DNA from: Clostridiales bacterium
GTDB lineage: Bacteria; Bacillota_A; Clostridia; Saccharofermentanales; Saccharofermentanaceae
Length of the DNA stretch: 57,031 nt
Reading direction: 5' to 3'
Assembly: GCA_017649745.1 (NCBI GenBank)
Contig: JAGCGE010000201.1
Span: 1 to 57,031 of the forward strand
A program made the translations under genes and the position numbers. Below, in pieces: positions 6,374 through 15,950 of this stretch; the first letter of the stretch is position 1; each line of letters starts with the position of its first letter. The notes below the pieces were generated by a model, which was not told where the DNA came from, did no database searches, and saw only the letters and a list, made by a program, of their open reading frames with translations.

Positions 6374-9229
6374 TTATTTTAAGTACTTCGAAACAGTGCT
6401 TGTTGAAATACCTAGGGCATTTGCAATTTCGGCTATGGTATTACCTGAATTAGACATGGCCTTAATTCTATTAACCTTAGCTGATGAAAGTTGAGTGGTA
6501 GCCTTAGGAATTACAGAGGTTACTAAATAATCCTTATCCATGTTTTTAGTTATTTGAATTAACTTAGTCTTAGAAACGGCGCGCTTGTTTACAGCTTCCC
6601 ATTCTTTAGGGGTTAATTCAATAAAGACTTCTTTCTTAGATGCTCCGTATTTTGCACGGGCTTCTTTAATAGACTGCTGCTTTAATTTCTTAAGGTCATC
6701 TTTGTACTCTTTCTCTTTAAGATAGGGGTTGTCTGCAGTCTTCTTACGAATATAGGCGGCTGCCTCAACCTGGGCTATTCTTTCTCTAGGCGCGTTTCTT
6801 GCAGCACGGTCTAGTTTTTCATCGATGGACTTAAGCTCAGCAGCATAAGTAGTCTTCAACTCTTTTGACGGGGGATTATACTCATAAGTCTTTAAAGTTT
6901 CGAGACGGGATTTATTAGCCAACTGCTTAAGGGCATTGGCATAATCAGCATAGGCTTCTTCAACAGGATGACCTGAAGAAAGTTCACGGGCATCTCTTGC
7001 TTCCGTCATTTGATCTGACTTCTGCAAACGTTTCTTCCATGTAACTTCACCGGTCTTCTTATCTGTGACGGGGTAAGAAGAATTCTTAGCCTCTCTCCAA
7101 ATACGTTCACCAGTTACAGGATCTGTATCATAAAACCTATCACGTTTCTCTACTCGAACTTCAGACTTAGATCTAGATATCAATGTCGCTGCTCCGCCAT
7201 AACGACCAGTTTCATCATAGTCTGCTTTTGGCTGGTATCTTTCTTTAAGAGCATCGATACCTAAATCTATCTCAGACTGTTTCCAATTGAGTCGATGCTT
7301 CTGAGCATCAATAACAATCATGGACTGTTTAACAGCACGTTCAATTTCAGAAGGCTTAGCATCTTGGAAGGTCATGTCAGTTATCAAATTGGTTATAATA
7401 CCCATTTGCTTCTGTTTATCAGAATCTGTCATAACTTTCATGCCAGGATACTCAGGATATAAATCGCCCATCTTATCGGCCCAACCTTCAAGACCTTTAA
7501 GAGGCTTCTGAGAAAGAACTTTAACTTTAGCAGACTGAGGAATAACAACTACAGTATCTCCATCAAAGTCTGCTCCTGAAAGTCTTGCTGCAACATTCTT
7601 ATTAATACCAACAGCATCTGGAGCATTGCCTAAAATATCTTTTCCCTCTTTGTTACGATTGTTAACGATACACATAGGGATCTCAAATCGTCCTGCATGA
7701 GGATATCTAACAAGAGCAACCTGTGTACCATCAGCATAATCTGGGGCATAGATCTCATCATCTTTCAATGAGTTAATAGGCAATATAACTTTATTGGTCT
7801 GCCCAGGACAAGCCGCGGCTTTAAGTTTAACTGCATCTGAATCGCATTGATCAGCAAAGTCCTTTAAAAATCTATTACGAATAACCGGATTATCAATTTG
7901 CATATACTCGTTGAATTCATCCATCTTTTCTGCAATAGAAAGATTCAATTGCTGCTTTATCAATTGACGAGATTGTTTAGAAAGAAACTGGGCAGATAAC
8001 TTTTTCTGATAGTTATTCCAATCTCCCTCTGCTTTAATAATATTGATTGGGGAAAGGTGCTCTTCACCATCAGGTCCAATGTAAGTATGCTGACCTTTGC
8101 CTCCGCCTTTTATCAATGCACCAAAAGCATTATCCCAATCTACATCTTCATCTGTGATTGCTTCCGTCGGCTTGTCATCTTTAATCTTTCCTTTGCCTTC
8201 GTTATTTACTTTAGGCACTTTGAAAGTCTTATAGAAATTTGAACCGTCTTTCTTTGAAACGTTGTAAACAAGGTCATAGCCTTCAGGAATATCAATGTTG
8301 TAATAAGCCATTCCCTTCATATAGCCTAAACCTTCTTTACCACCATCAACCATGATTCTTACCTGTGCATAGTCCTTATCTCCAAGAGTTAAGTCTGCAA
8401 CACCAGGACGAATCTCAATTGTACCATCTTTATCGGCTCCGCCTTCTTCCAAATATCTAACAAAGACACGGTCACGAGCGATGGATTCTGGTTTCTTCAA
8501 TGACTCCCAAGTTTTGCCACCATCTGTTGTATAATCAGTTAAAGGCTGAATTTTATCAATATTTTCCCAAACTTCTTTTCTTGTAACATTCTCAGGTACA
8601 AGAACTTTAACAGTGGTGTAGTTGTTTTCATTGTTTGGCTGCTGAATGTCAGTAGTAACAGTCTTATAGCCGTCTTTCTCAAGAAGAGCTAAAGCAGCCT
8701 TAAGAGTTTCTTTAGAAACGCCAAGTTCTCGTTCAACGCCTTCACCAATATCAATGAACTCTTTCTCACGAAGAACCTTAAGCAAACGATCAGCTGTTCC
8801 TCTTGCCTGATCAACTCTTGCTTTCTGTTTAGCATCTCTTAATGCTCTTACCTGACTTTCATTCCAGCCAGTCTTATTGGCGATGGCTGTTACTGACATT
8901 CCCTTTTCAATACAACGTTGAACATAGCTTCGTCTTGCTGCAAGGTCTGCTTCAACAGCGGCCTTTCTTAAAGCACGAAGTTTAGTTGTCGAAATTCCCA
9001 TAGCTGCTGCTATTTGGGTTTCTGTTCTTTTGGCTCCGGTCTTGGGGTCTGTTGCCAATTCCAAATATCTTTTATACCAGTCTTCATGCTGATACGGATC
9101 TTCGCCAGAGCCCCAAGGGTATCTACCGGAATGTCGAGGTGTTCCATAATGACAGATGTCTCCATCATCATCTAAATCCTGAAGAAGAATATCAATTGAT
9201 TCTTCTCGCTTTAATTCTTCTTCATTCAT
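6374..9229 (-). CDS. YonO-like (two-barrel) RNA polymerase-like protein with HTH segments
   Basis: 951 aa. Near residues 545-565 lies RLSGADFDGDTVVVIP, matching the Mg-binding NADFDGD loop of RNA polymerase beta-prime and the DxDGD of single-chain phage YonO-type enzymes. About 45 residues earlier, VRYPHAGRFEIP resembles the RxP...R segment that precedes that loop in cellular enzymes. Helix-turn-helix-like segments occur at about 72-90 (TQIAAAMGISTTKLRAL), 110-130 (VTAIANKTGWNESQV), 165-185, and at the very C-terminus (TIAEIANALGISTSTVSKYLK). Residues 26-42 carry HYGTPRHSGRYPWGSG, a tag I associate with virion proteins of Clostridia phages. It follows two nuclease genes and precedes the late promoter region. 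It may transcribe phage genes, perhaps from the virion. Polymerase activity is inferred from motifs only. Confidence 0.7.
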   Translation of the reverse strand: MNEEELKREESIDILLQDLDDDGDICHYGTPRHSGRYPWGSGEDPYQHEDWYKRYLELATDPKTGAKRTETQIAAAMGISTTKLRALRKAAVEADLAARRSYVQRCIEKGMSVTAIANKTGWNESQVRALRDAKQKARVDQARGTADRLLKVLREKEFIDIGEGVERELGVSKETLKAALALLEKDGYKTVTTDIQQPNNENNYTTVKVLVPENVTRKEVWENIDKIQPLTDYTTDGGKTWESLKKPESIARDRVFVRYLEEGGADKDGTIEIRPGVADLTLGDKDYAQVRIMVDGGKEGLGYMKGMAYYNIDIPEGYDLVYNVSKKDGSNFYKTFKVPKVNNEGKGKIKDDKPTEAITDEDVDWDNAFGALIKGGGKGQHTYIGPDGEEHLSPINIIKAEGDWNNYQKKLSAQFLSKQSRQLIKQQLNLSIAEKMDEFNEYMQIDNPVIRNRFLKDFADQCDSDAVKLKAAACPGQTNKVILPINSLKDDEIYAPDYADGTQVALVRYPHAGRFEIPMCIVNNRNKEGKDILGNAPDAVGINKNVAARLSGADFDGDTVVVIPQSAKVKVLSQKPLKGLEGWADKMGDLYPEYPGMKVMTDSDKQKQMGIITNLITDMTFQDAKPSEIERAVKQSMIVIDAQKHRLNWKQSEIDLGIDALKERYQPKADYDETGRYGGAATLISRSKSEVRVEKRDRFYDTDPVTGERIWREAKNSSYPVTDKKTGEVTWKKRLQKSDQMTEARDARELSSGHPVEEAYADYANALKQLANKSRLETLKTYEYNPPSKELKTTYAAELKSIDEKLDRAARNAPRERIAQVEAAAYIRKKTADNPYLKEKEYKDDLKKLKQQSIKEARAKYGASKKEVFIELTPKEWEAVNKRAVSKTKLIQITKNMDKDYLVTSVIPKATTQLSSAKVNRIKAMSNSGNTIAEIANALGISTSTVSKYLK

Positions 9230-9233
9230 AAGC

Positions 9234-9794
9234 TTATTCCTCGTCTTTCTTTATTTGTTGTATGATTCTGTCGAATCTCTTAATTTTGTCCATTACTGGC
9301 AAGATGTCTGTAGCATCAGGTCTACAAACCAGAATATCATTATTCTGATAAATACGAAGTTCAATCGTAATGCTGCCTGGTGCTTTGTCATACTCAAGGC
9401 AGAACAATGCTGCATATACAATCAGCTGTTCTATGTGAGCCGGGATCTTTCCCGTTTTAAGGTCATGAATCTGCAAATGGTTATCTCTAAATGAAATAGC
9501 ATCAGCAGTTCCAAAGCAGTTTTCAGAATAGAAGAGCATAACCTCAGAATCCATTCTAAAACCGATTGCATCATTCACGAACATATCAAGAGTCTTACGA
9601 GGTCTGTTAGGGAGCTTCTGTTTACGCTCAATGCAAAGTGAAGCAAAAGCGTGAGTAAGAGTTCCCTCTTCTGCAGCTCGATAAGATTTGTAAGCTTCAA
9701 CAAGTCTTTCATCTTCATAGTTAATCCAACTAAACTTGGACGCTCCCATAAAAGCATGAAGACCTTCAAAGCTTGAGTGCTTGTTCCAATTCAT
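9234..9794 (-). CDS. PD-(D/E)XK nuclease (RecB/Cas4-like)
   Basis: 186 aa. The catalytic pattern is visible as GTAD (Asp98) and HDLKTGK (Asp111, Lys113), followed by a helix with HIEQLIVYAAL, typical of RecB-family exonucleases in phage recombination modules. It lies between the VRR-NUC gene and the polymerase-like gene, with a 4-base gap to the latter. It probably resects or processes replicating phage DNA. No C-terminal Fe-S cysteine cluster is visible, unlike classical Cas4. Confidence 0.75.
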   Translation of the reverse strand: MNWNKHSSFEGLHAFMGASKFSWINYEDERLVEAYKSYRAAEEGTLTHAFASLCIERKQKLPNRPRKTLDMFVNDAIGFRMDSEVMLFYSENCFGTADAISFRDNHLQIHDLKTGKIPAHIEQLIVYAALFCLEYDKAPGSITIELRIYQNNDILVCRPDATDILPVMDKIKRFDRIIQQIKKDEE

Positions 9795-10062
9795 TCAATA
9801 CGTCCTCCTCATTCTCTGGAGATATAAAACTCGCGAAGGACATTTTATTCAATGTAGAAACATAGTAACGCTGATTCTTTCGTTTGCCTTCTTCTTTCTC
9901 TTCGCGTTTAGTTTCAAGAGCACCCCAACGATCCTTATATAAAACAGTAAGATCCGGGAAACCTCTCATGCCTGTAGGATCATTCTTAAGAACAATAGCT
10001 CCAGGTAAACGCTCTTTAATTTTCTTTTTTAGTTTAGCCTGATAATCAGCTTCAGCCTTCAT
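9766..10062 (-). CDS. VRR-NUC domain nuclease
   Basis: 98 aa, a complete small VRR-NUC domain: an N-terminal helix, KNDPTGMRGFPDL (catalytic Asp37), then WGALETKREE (Glu50, Lys52) and a final helix. Single-domain phage members act as structure-specific nucleases, probably on Holliday or replication junctions. It overlaps the following nuclease by 29 bases. An element of the phage promoter family and a hairpin with a T-run lie just upstream. Confidence 0.85.
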   Translation of the reverse strand: MKAEADYQAKLKKKIKERLPGAIVLKNDPTGMRGFPDLTVLYKDRWGALETKREEKEEGKRKNQRYYVSTLNKMSFASFISPENEEDVLNELEQALKL

Positions 10063-10092
10063 AATGTTTCCTTTCCGAACAAAAAAGAAAAA

Positions 10093-10122
10093 GAGAGAGG
10101 GGTTTCTATTATTCCTCTTCTC
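10093..10122 (-). terminator. Hairpin plus T-run between helicase and VRR-NUC genes
   Basis: On the minus strand an imperfect GAGAAGAGG / CCTCTCTC stem is followed by CTTTTTCTTTTTT. It comes after promoter-like element 10125-10150, so it would attenuate rather than separate that transcript. Confidence 0.5.
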
Positions 10123-10124
10123 TC

Positions 10125-10150
10125 CTATAATAGTCCTTGCGTTTTTTGCG
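10125..10150 (-). promoter_or_regulatory. Promoter-family element, variant -10
   Basis: Minus strand CGCAA, spacer with A at position 2 and C at position 7, then TATTATAG. Directly follows the helicase stop codon. Outlying member of the 17-copy family. Confidence 0.45.
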
Positions 10151-10152
10151 AT

Positions 10153-11352
10153 TCAGATTTTAATGAAATCTCTTTCGTTAAAATTCTTTTTGTTCTTTAA
10201 TGCGCGCCTAATATTAATATCAATTGACGCGTGTGAGTAAAGATGGTAATAGTACAAGTCATCATACAAAGTATTGAGACGATCAATACGACCGCAAGCC
10301 TGAATGAGCTGCTTGTATGAATATTGCTGGCTATAGAATATCATAGTGTCAGTAGCAATGCAATTCCAACCTTCTGCTCCAGCAGTGTAATTTACCAAAT
10401 AGACCCAATACTTAGTCTCAGGGATTGCTTGATGCTTATGGCCATTCCATTCATGAACAGCAACATTATCTCCCCAAGGAAGTGATTTGAGAATCTCAAG
10501 TTCGTAATCGAAACTGTAAAACACGATTACTCGCCGATGCTCGTTAAAAATATCAATTATCTTATTTTTGCGAGAATCGTCCATATTTACTATTTTTCTT
10601 AGTAAATAACACATTTCTGAAGCAGATCCAACCGGAATATCTTTTTCATAGTCCCACATGTCTTTCAATGATTGCTTGTACAATTCCTTGTTGTAATCAC
10701 ACAAGATATCAATGTGATGCTGTACTGCTTTCTTGGTATACTTCATGTCAACGAGTATCTGACTTCTGATCTTAATCAGTTTGCCTTCATTCAAATATCT
10801 ATCGACAATCGGATAAGTTGAGAAACGCTTAAACACTACATGATCTGTAGTAAAGTGTGTTTTGTTCTTAAAATATCCATTAGCCACAAAGACAGGAATG
10901 TAGTCACTCCACGTGTCACCTGGAGTCGCCGATAGTAATATCCAGCGATTATTTCTTGTAATCTTTAAGAACGACTTTGTCCAAGCGCCCCACCCAACAA
11001 CTCGCTGCTCATCAAAAATAAAAAAAGAATCCTTGACTTCTGTATACTTCTTGATGTTATTCCAAGAATCAACGATGACCTTAGAATATCCATTCATTGG
11101 CATAGCTGAAGAAAGGCCGAATGGTTGCATGTCTGTTTCCCATTCCATTGTATCTCTCTTACGAGCTGTTGTAATAATATAAAGTGGGATTGGGTGCTTC
11201 ATGGGTGAGCCACTTAAAGACCCACCCATTTCCTTATAGTAGTACGCTAAGCCAGTACGAGACTTGCCACTACCAACGCCTCCACATAAGATACACCCAT
11301 CTTTCATCTTATCGATTGCTTCAACTTGATAAGGGTATAAATCAATCGACAT
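10153..11352 (-). CDS. SF2 DEAD-like DNA helicase
   Basis: 399 aa with the superfamily 2 motifs in order: Q-like PYQVEAI at 7-13, Walker A GGVGSGKS at 24-31, a DEQR box at 114-117 in place of DEAH, SATPGD at 141-146, and motif VI QACGRIDRL near 345. It likely unwinds or remodels DNA during replication or recombination. Its ATG overlaps the end of the ssDNA-binding-like gene by 11 bases, so the two are coupled. Confidence 0.85.
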   Translation of the reverse strand: MSIDLYPYQVEAIDKMKDGCILCGGVGSGKSRTGLAYYYKEMGGSLSGSPMKHPIPLYIITTARKRDTMEWETDMQPFGLSSAMPMNGYSKVIVDSWNNIKKYTEVKDSFFIFDEQRVVGWGAWTKSFLKITRNNRWILLSATPGDTWSDYIPVFVANGYFKNKTHFTTDHVVFKRFSTYPIVDRYLNEGKLIKIRSQILVDMKYTKKAVQHHIDILCDYNKELYKQSLKDMWDYEKDIPVGSASEMCYLLRKIVNMDDSRKNKIIDIFNEHRRVIVFYSFDYELEILKSLPWGDNVAVHEWNGHKHQAIPETKYWVYLVNYTAGAEGWNCIATDTMIFYSQQYSYKQLIQACGRIDRLNTLYDDLYYYHLYSHASIDINIRRALKNKKNFNERDFIKI

Positions 11353-11824
11353 CGTTCAACTTATACTTAGACAAGAAGTCATCTTCATTTAAGACGTATA
11401 CCATGTTCTGTAAATATAAAGCTTTACCGGACTTTCCGCCGAACTCCCAATCATATACTGACAACTGAACACTTACATAATCAAGGTCAGAATAGTCAAG
11501 CATACTTATACTATCTTTTGTTAATGGGTGATCCTCATCGATAGTAATCTTATCATTTACAAATTTACCTTCGTAAATCTTAGGCGGATTCTCACGGTCC
11601 ATATTAATCTTAACCTTAACCCACGGAATAGGCTCGTCTTCCTCATGTCTAGGCTGAAGATACTTTACAGGAATACCTGCATCTTCAAAGTCGGCTGCCG
11701 TTTCGGGGCTAATTAAAACCCCAAAGCTACGACGACCTTCTGCATTATACTTGTCAGCCTTACCAGCAAAGTTCTTAAGAATCAACTTAGTATCTTCGAT
11801 AGTTATAACATTTCCTCGTGCCAT
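11342..11824 (-). CDS. Single-stranded DNA-binding-like protein
   Basis: 160 aa from MARGNVITIEDTK, chosen because GGAG lies seven bases upstream; the earlier ATG at 11830 is too close to it. It has a KNFAGKADKYN...FGVLI beginning and a strand-rich body ending LYLQNMVYVL, resembling an OB-like family found beside replication genes in many phages. Acidic overall. It sits between polymerase and helicase genes. The binding activity is inferred from context and resemblance. Confidence 0.55.
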   Translation of the reverse strand: MARGNVITIEDTKLILKNFAGKADKYNAEGRRSFGVLISPETAADFEDAGIPVKYLQPRHEEDEPIPWVKVKINMDRENPPKIYEGKFVNDKITIDEDHPLTKDSISMLDYSDLDYVSVQLSVYDWEFGGKSGKALYLQNMVYVLNEDDFLSKYKLNDVD

Positions 11825-11837
11825 GTTCATTCTCCTT

Positions 11838-14800
11838 TTATACTATTCTTGCACCACTAAATGGTACTTCTTCCATATACGGGTCATCAGAAGCAAACCA
11901 ATAATAGTCGCCATACTGGTTGATGGTATCAATTGCATTGTTTGCTAATGTCTCATAGTATGACATGTCAATATCATACTCATAATGATTAGCCTTAACT
12001 ATATCTGACTCCATCCACAAATATCCTTTTGACCCAGTTGCAGCATTGTACTTATCATTTGCTTTTCTTAAAAGAACCCCACCGAGAGTTTTCATAGGAC
12101 AGAACTTGCCAACCTTTCCTACAAATATCAAGTTACTCTGATCATGTTCTTTGCTCATGTCAATGTACAACGCTGTTGATACCTGCTTGGTTTCACACAG
12201 ATCTTCAAACACAATATCTTCTTTAGTGAAACACTTCTTAAAGACATAAGGAATCTGGAACTGAGTTCCTGTCGCTGTCCAGTGTCCATCATTCTTATCC
12301 TTAGCAATATAAACTGCATCATTGACAAGACACAACTTCTCATAAGTTGCTTCATGCTCAAAGTCATAACCATACTTCTTACCATAGTCAGTTACAAACT
12401 TAATGATCTCTGGTGTAGCATCAGGAATCTTAATTGAGTCTGTCTTAATGTGCGCGACAGTGAAACCTCTGTTCTGAACCTCATGCTTAAGATTGATCAT
12501 GAACAGAGCTCCACGCTTAGCAATGATGTTATCCTTATTGCGAGGATCCTTGAAGACATTATCAAACAGAGCCGTAGTGAAACCATATATCATATTGATT
12601 ACGATCTTTAGTGAATAGGCCAAGCTCTTCATTTCGCCATCATCTTCACTTAAGAACGGAACAAGAAGACCGTCCAACATTGTCTTCAGCCTATCATAAT
12701 CTTTATGCTTAATCGCAATACGGCTTTCCTTAAGTTCTTTAAATCTCTCTGTGTACTTACCAAAATACTTAATGGCTATAGCTGTTGAAGGATGCATACT
12801 AGCAATATCAAGGAGCGCTACATTACCATACATCCCAGGCTCTGCGTACACATAACCGCCTTCACCCGGATCTTCTCCTCGATATGATGAATGACCATCC
12901 TTAAACTCATAACCAGGAAACTCTTTACTGAGATCAACATAGTTCAATTCAGGATGCTTATCATCGCCAAATATAATCTTCTGCGCGTGCATACGTGTTG
13001 TATCACTTACAGAAAGACCTGACATCTTAGCGAGGATCTGTCTTGCTACTACATCCTCTTTACGATCATCCCAAACGGCTTCTGTTGCTAAAACATCATT
13101 CTCACAATAGTCGCCTACGAGTTCCCAATACATTTCAGGAAGAGGCTTATCCCAATCAAACTCCATTTCCTTATGAGTTATTCCGAGTTCAACCTCAAAC
13201 TTCTTGAGTGATTGCTTCTTTGAAGAAATCTCATAAATATCAGCATAAGCCAAATTGTAAGCTTCTCCAAAGAATGCGTTACTGCTGCCATTAATAATCT
13301 GCTGAGAAAGATTAAACAATTGCTTGTTAGAATATCCATTCATTGCTGCATAACAGATATGGTTATCATAACGGCGATTGTTAAAGCCAACCATCCTAAA
13401 CGACTTAAATATCAACTTAACATCTTCTGGCTTAGGATTGTACAATCTCTCTACTTTGTTACCTTTACCATACTTCTTATAACATAACAAGAACAGGTTC
13501 GGATAAACTTCGCAGTCATACATTGCTAATGGCAAATCTTCTGTACCAACATCAGTCCCTACAATCTCGTCATCAGACTTGAACTTCATATTGGCTGCGA
13601 TCTTCAAACAATATTCTTTCTGATTGCTAGACCTACTTGCAAACACATAAATATCATTCCGAAGATCTGTCATGTCGTACGTCATACCAGAGGCATATGC
13701 TTCCTCAAGACATTTATTGATGTAGTCGATTGAAGGCTTTGTGTGCCCTGAACCGACTTGTTTCTTTAATGCCTTAATTATCAATGAACGCAAATGCTCC
13801 TGGTTCTTGATTACATTCTCTCCAACCATCTTCTTAACCTCTCTAAGAGGCAAACCCGAAGAGATTGAAGCTATAGGAATATCATTGCACTTTACTAGTT
13901 TTCTACGTAATGAGGCGCCTCCAGTAAACACTTTAATCTCGATCTCATCTGTACAGATTCTACTTAACTGACTAACATCACCAGTGTAAATATAATGCAG
14001 ATGAAGCCCATTACCAGACTTACTTGTTTCTACATAGGTTTTAGGCCATGTAGATGCGGCTTCAATATTCTTCTTAAGACTCTTCTTTCCATCTTCACGA
14101 ATATCAAAGTCAATTACAATGTGATTCTCTGGCACCTTCACATAATGAAGTTTAGTTGTATCCAACTCTTTCAAAGTTGTTTCAACATCAACCCATTTCT
14201 TTTTAGGTGTCTCAGCTTTAGTCGCATATTGCGCGGGGCAATCCTTAAGTTCTTCATCAAGTAAACTTGAAATGTTTTCCTTAAGTTCAATCCATGATCC
14301 CGGCTTGTCCTCTTTCTTAACTTCACTTTTTCTTTCGAACTTCTCTTTCAGGAAACCAACATATACAGAACGATAATGTTTACCGTCTGTAGCAATATAT
14401 TGGTCATAATATTCCTTAAAGTAATCCTTAAGATTCTCTCTGAAAATATAATACGCATCCTTATACTTTGCATTTGTCTCTTCACAATATTTCTTATACA
14501 TTGTATAAGCTTGCTTTGCTGTCCAGAACTCTTCATTCATAAACTCCAGATAGCTGTCCTCAACAAAGTTAAAGAAAGGATCTGTACGGTACATCATATC
14601 CACAGGTCTATAAGGATTATAGTAACTCTTACCTAATTCATTGAATACTTGCAAACAATGGTTAGCGATTGAGCCAAGCTCATACTCAATTTCCTCCATT
14701 AGAGAACAATAATCGGAATAGCTAACTTTATTGCCAGTCGGACGAATATCAATCAAACGTCTGATCATTCCTGCTTTAGCATCTGTAATCTTAACAGGTT

Positions 14801-15629
14801 TGTTAGAAGCCATCATTAAAAAACAATTCAACTTTAATGGATACTGTGTCTTTCTCTTCTCATTTATCAATAAGACTTCATGTGACACAATGCTGTTAAG
14901 TTTTGAATTATCTTCTATCTTACTCAAATCACCGTCATGTTGAATTGCCAATAATGGATTCTTTCTAAACGCTTCTGTTGCAAACAAGTTATTAGAAGAA
15001 GTCAAAGCCTTTGCTTCAAATACTGTATAGTAACCATCAAACAGTTTCTGAATAATATCAAGGACTGTACTCTTGCCTGTTCCTGGTTCACCAAAGAATA
15101 CAATGAACTTCTGAATGTTCTTTGACTCTCCCGCAATAATGCTTCCTATAGCCCATTCAATCTTCTGTCTATTTTCTTCATCATACAAAACAGATATCAA
15201 TTTGTTCCAAGCTTTAGGTTCCTTACTGCTTAAGTCATATGGAAGTCTTCTTGAAATATAATCTTTCTTCTTAACTTCCATTGACTGAAAACAGACCTTT
15301 GTATCAAGTTGCTTAAAATTATCAGGCAGTCCATTCTTGTACTTCAAGTACGAGTTCCAAGAACCACTTGAATATTCACTCATGTACTTGACTTTAACTA
15401 AACCATCAAATGAGCTAAACTTTTCTTCAGCAACTCTTCGTAATTCATTATCAACCATTGTAACAATATCATATTCATCAGTTGACCAAAGTCCTGCTTC
15501 ATCATTCCAGACAGCATAGAAATCTTTTCCTTTAATCATCAGATCCGATCGCTTACCAACACAAAATTCAGGATAGACTTCAAGGACATTCTTTTTAACC
15601 TGTTTCACCTTTATTTGAACGAAATCCAA
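11838..15629 (-). CDS. Fused SF3 helicase, primase-like domain and B-family DNA polymerase
   Basis: 1263 aa from a TTG start six bases after GGAGGG; the longer reading from 15677 runs through this ribosome site and is less likely. Order of domains: D5-type helicase with GEPGTGKST near 183; an AEP/prim-pol-like segment with VIDFDIR near 505 and SGNGLHLHYIYTG near 535; a 3'-5' exonuclease with YDCEVYPN near 700 and YCENDVLATEA near 860; and B-family polymerase motifs DIASMHPS (motif A, ~940), KIVINMIYGF (motif B, ~1008) and HIKTDSIKI (motif C, ~1058). Motif C usually reads DTDS, so the first Asp is replaced by Lys. These functions are normally separate proteins; here one polypeptide would supply most of the replisome. 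Confidence 0.85.
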   Translation of the reverse strand: MDFVQIKVKQVKKNVLEVYPEFCVGKRSDLMIKGKDFYAVWNDEAGLWSTDEYDIVTMVDNELRRVAEEKFSSFDGLVKVKYMSEYSSGSWNSYLKYKNGLPDNFKQLDTKVCFQSMEVKKKDYISRRLPYDLSSKEPKAWNKLISVLYDEENRQKIEWAIGSIIAGESKNIQKFIVFFGEPGTGKSTVLDIIQKLFDGYYTVFEAKALTSSNNLFATEAFRKNPLLAIQHDGDLSKIEDNSKLNSIVSHEVLLINEKRKTQYPLKLNCFLMMASNKPVKITDAKAGMIRRLIDIRPTGNKVSYSDYCSLMEEIEYELGSIANHCLQVFNELGKSYYNPYRPVDMMYRTDPFFNFVEDSYLEFMNEEFWTAKQAYTMYKKYCEETNAKYKDAYYIFRENLKDYFKEYYDQYIATDGKHYRSVYVGFLKEKFERKSEVKKEDKPGSWIELKENISSLLDEELKDCPAQYATKAETPKKKWVDVETTLKELDTTKLHYVKVPENHIVIDFDIREDGKKSLKKNIEAASTWPKTYVETSKSGNGLHLHYIYTGDVSQLSRICTDEIEIKVFTGGASLRRKLVKCNDIPIASISSGLPLREVKKMVGENVIKNQEHLRSLIIKALKKQVGSGHTKPSIDYINKCLEEAYASGMTYDMTDLRNDIYVFASRSSNQKEYCLKIAANMKFKSDDEIVGTDVGTEDLPLAMYDCEVYPNLFLLCYKKYGKGNKVERLYNPKPEDVKLIFKSFRMVGFNNRRYDNHICYAAMNGYSNKQLFNLSQQIINGSSNAFFGEAYNLAYADIYEISSKKQSLKKFEVELGITHKEMEFDWDKPLPEMYWELVGDYCENDVLATEAVWDDRKEDVVARQILAKMSGLSVSDTTRMHAQKIIFGDDKHPELNYVDLSKEFPGYEFKDGHSSYRGEDPGEGGYVYAEPGMYGNVALLDIASMHPSTAIAIKYFGKYTERFKELKESRIAIKHKDYDRLKTMLDGLLVPFLSEDDGEMKSLAYSLKIVINMIYGFTTALFDNVFKDPRNKDNIIAKRGALFMINLKHEVQNRGFTVAHIKTDSIKIPDATPEIIKFVTDYGKKYGYDFEHEATYEKLCLVNDAVYIAKDKNDGHWTATGTQFQIPYVFKKCFTKEDIVFEDLCETKQVSTALYIDMSKEHDQSNLIFVGKVGKFCPMKTLGGVLLRKANDKYNAATGSKGYLWMESDIVKANHYEYDIDMSYYETLANNAIDTINQYGDYYWFASDDPYMEEVPFSGARIV

Positions 15630-15950
15630 TTTTTGCCCTCCTTTCGTTAAAATTTTGCAAAAATGTGTTTTTACCAAAAAACCAAAAAATTTTCTATGTT
15701 TAATATATATGTAAAAAATTAATTTTATAGATTAACATTAATAAATTTTTGGTAAAATGGTAAAAAAGTGCGAAAAAGCCTTATTTTACTAGGGCTTGCG
15801 CCACTTTCATTTTTGGTATATTTTTGGTAATTCTTACCATTTTTTTGGTAAAACACTAAATTTTTGCAATTTTCAAAAATAAATTTTTTGGATTTTTACC
15901 ATTTTTTTGGTAAATCTTACCAAATCTGAAATCATTTTTGGTAAGAAATT
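15630..15950. promoter_or_regulatory. GGTAA/TTACC repeat cluster: origin or operator candidate
   Basis: About 320 very AT-rich bases without a gene, upstream of the replication gene. I see about ten TTTGGTAA or reverse TTACCAAA motifs (near 15671, 15750, 15758, 15814, 15825, 15834, 15847, 15896, 15908, 15917, 15938). Some pair as inverted repeats, such as TGGTAA-TTC-TTACCA at 15824-15838 and CTTACCAAA/TTTGGTAAG near 15918-15946. The density suggests protein binding: an iteron-type origin, or operators for the replication transcript. Confidence 0.6.

Noticed and set aside
6139..6382. Short frames on both strands in the AT-rich gap
   Set aside because: No ribosome site, starts are poor, and the DNA is repeat-rich regulatory sequence.
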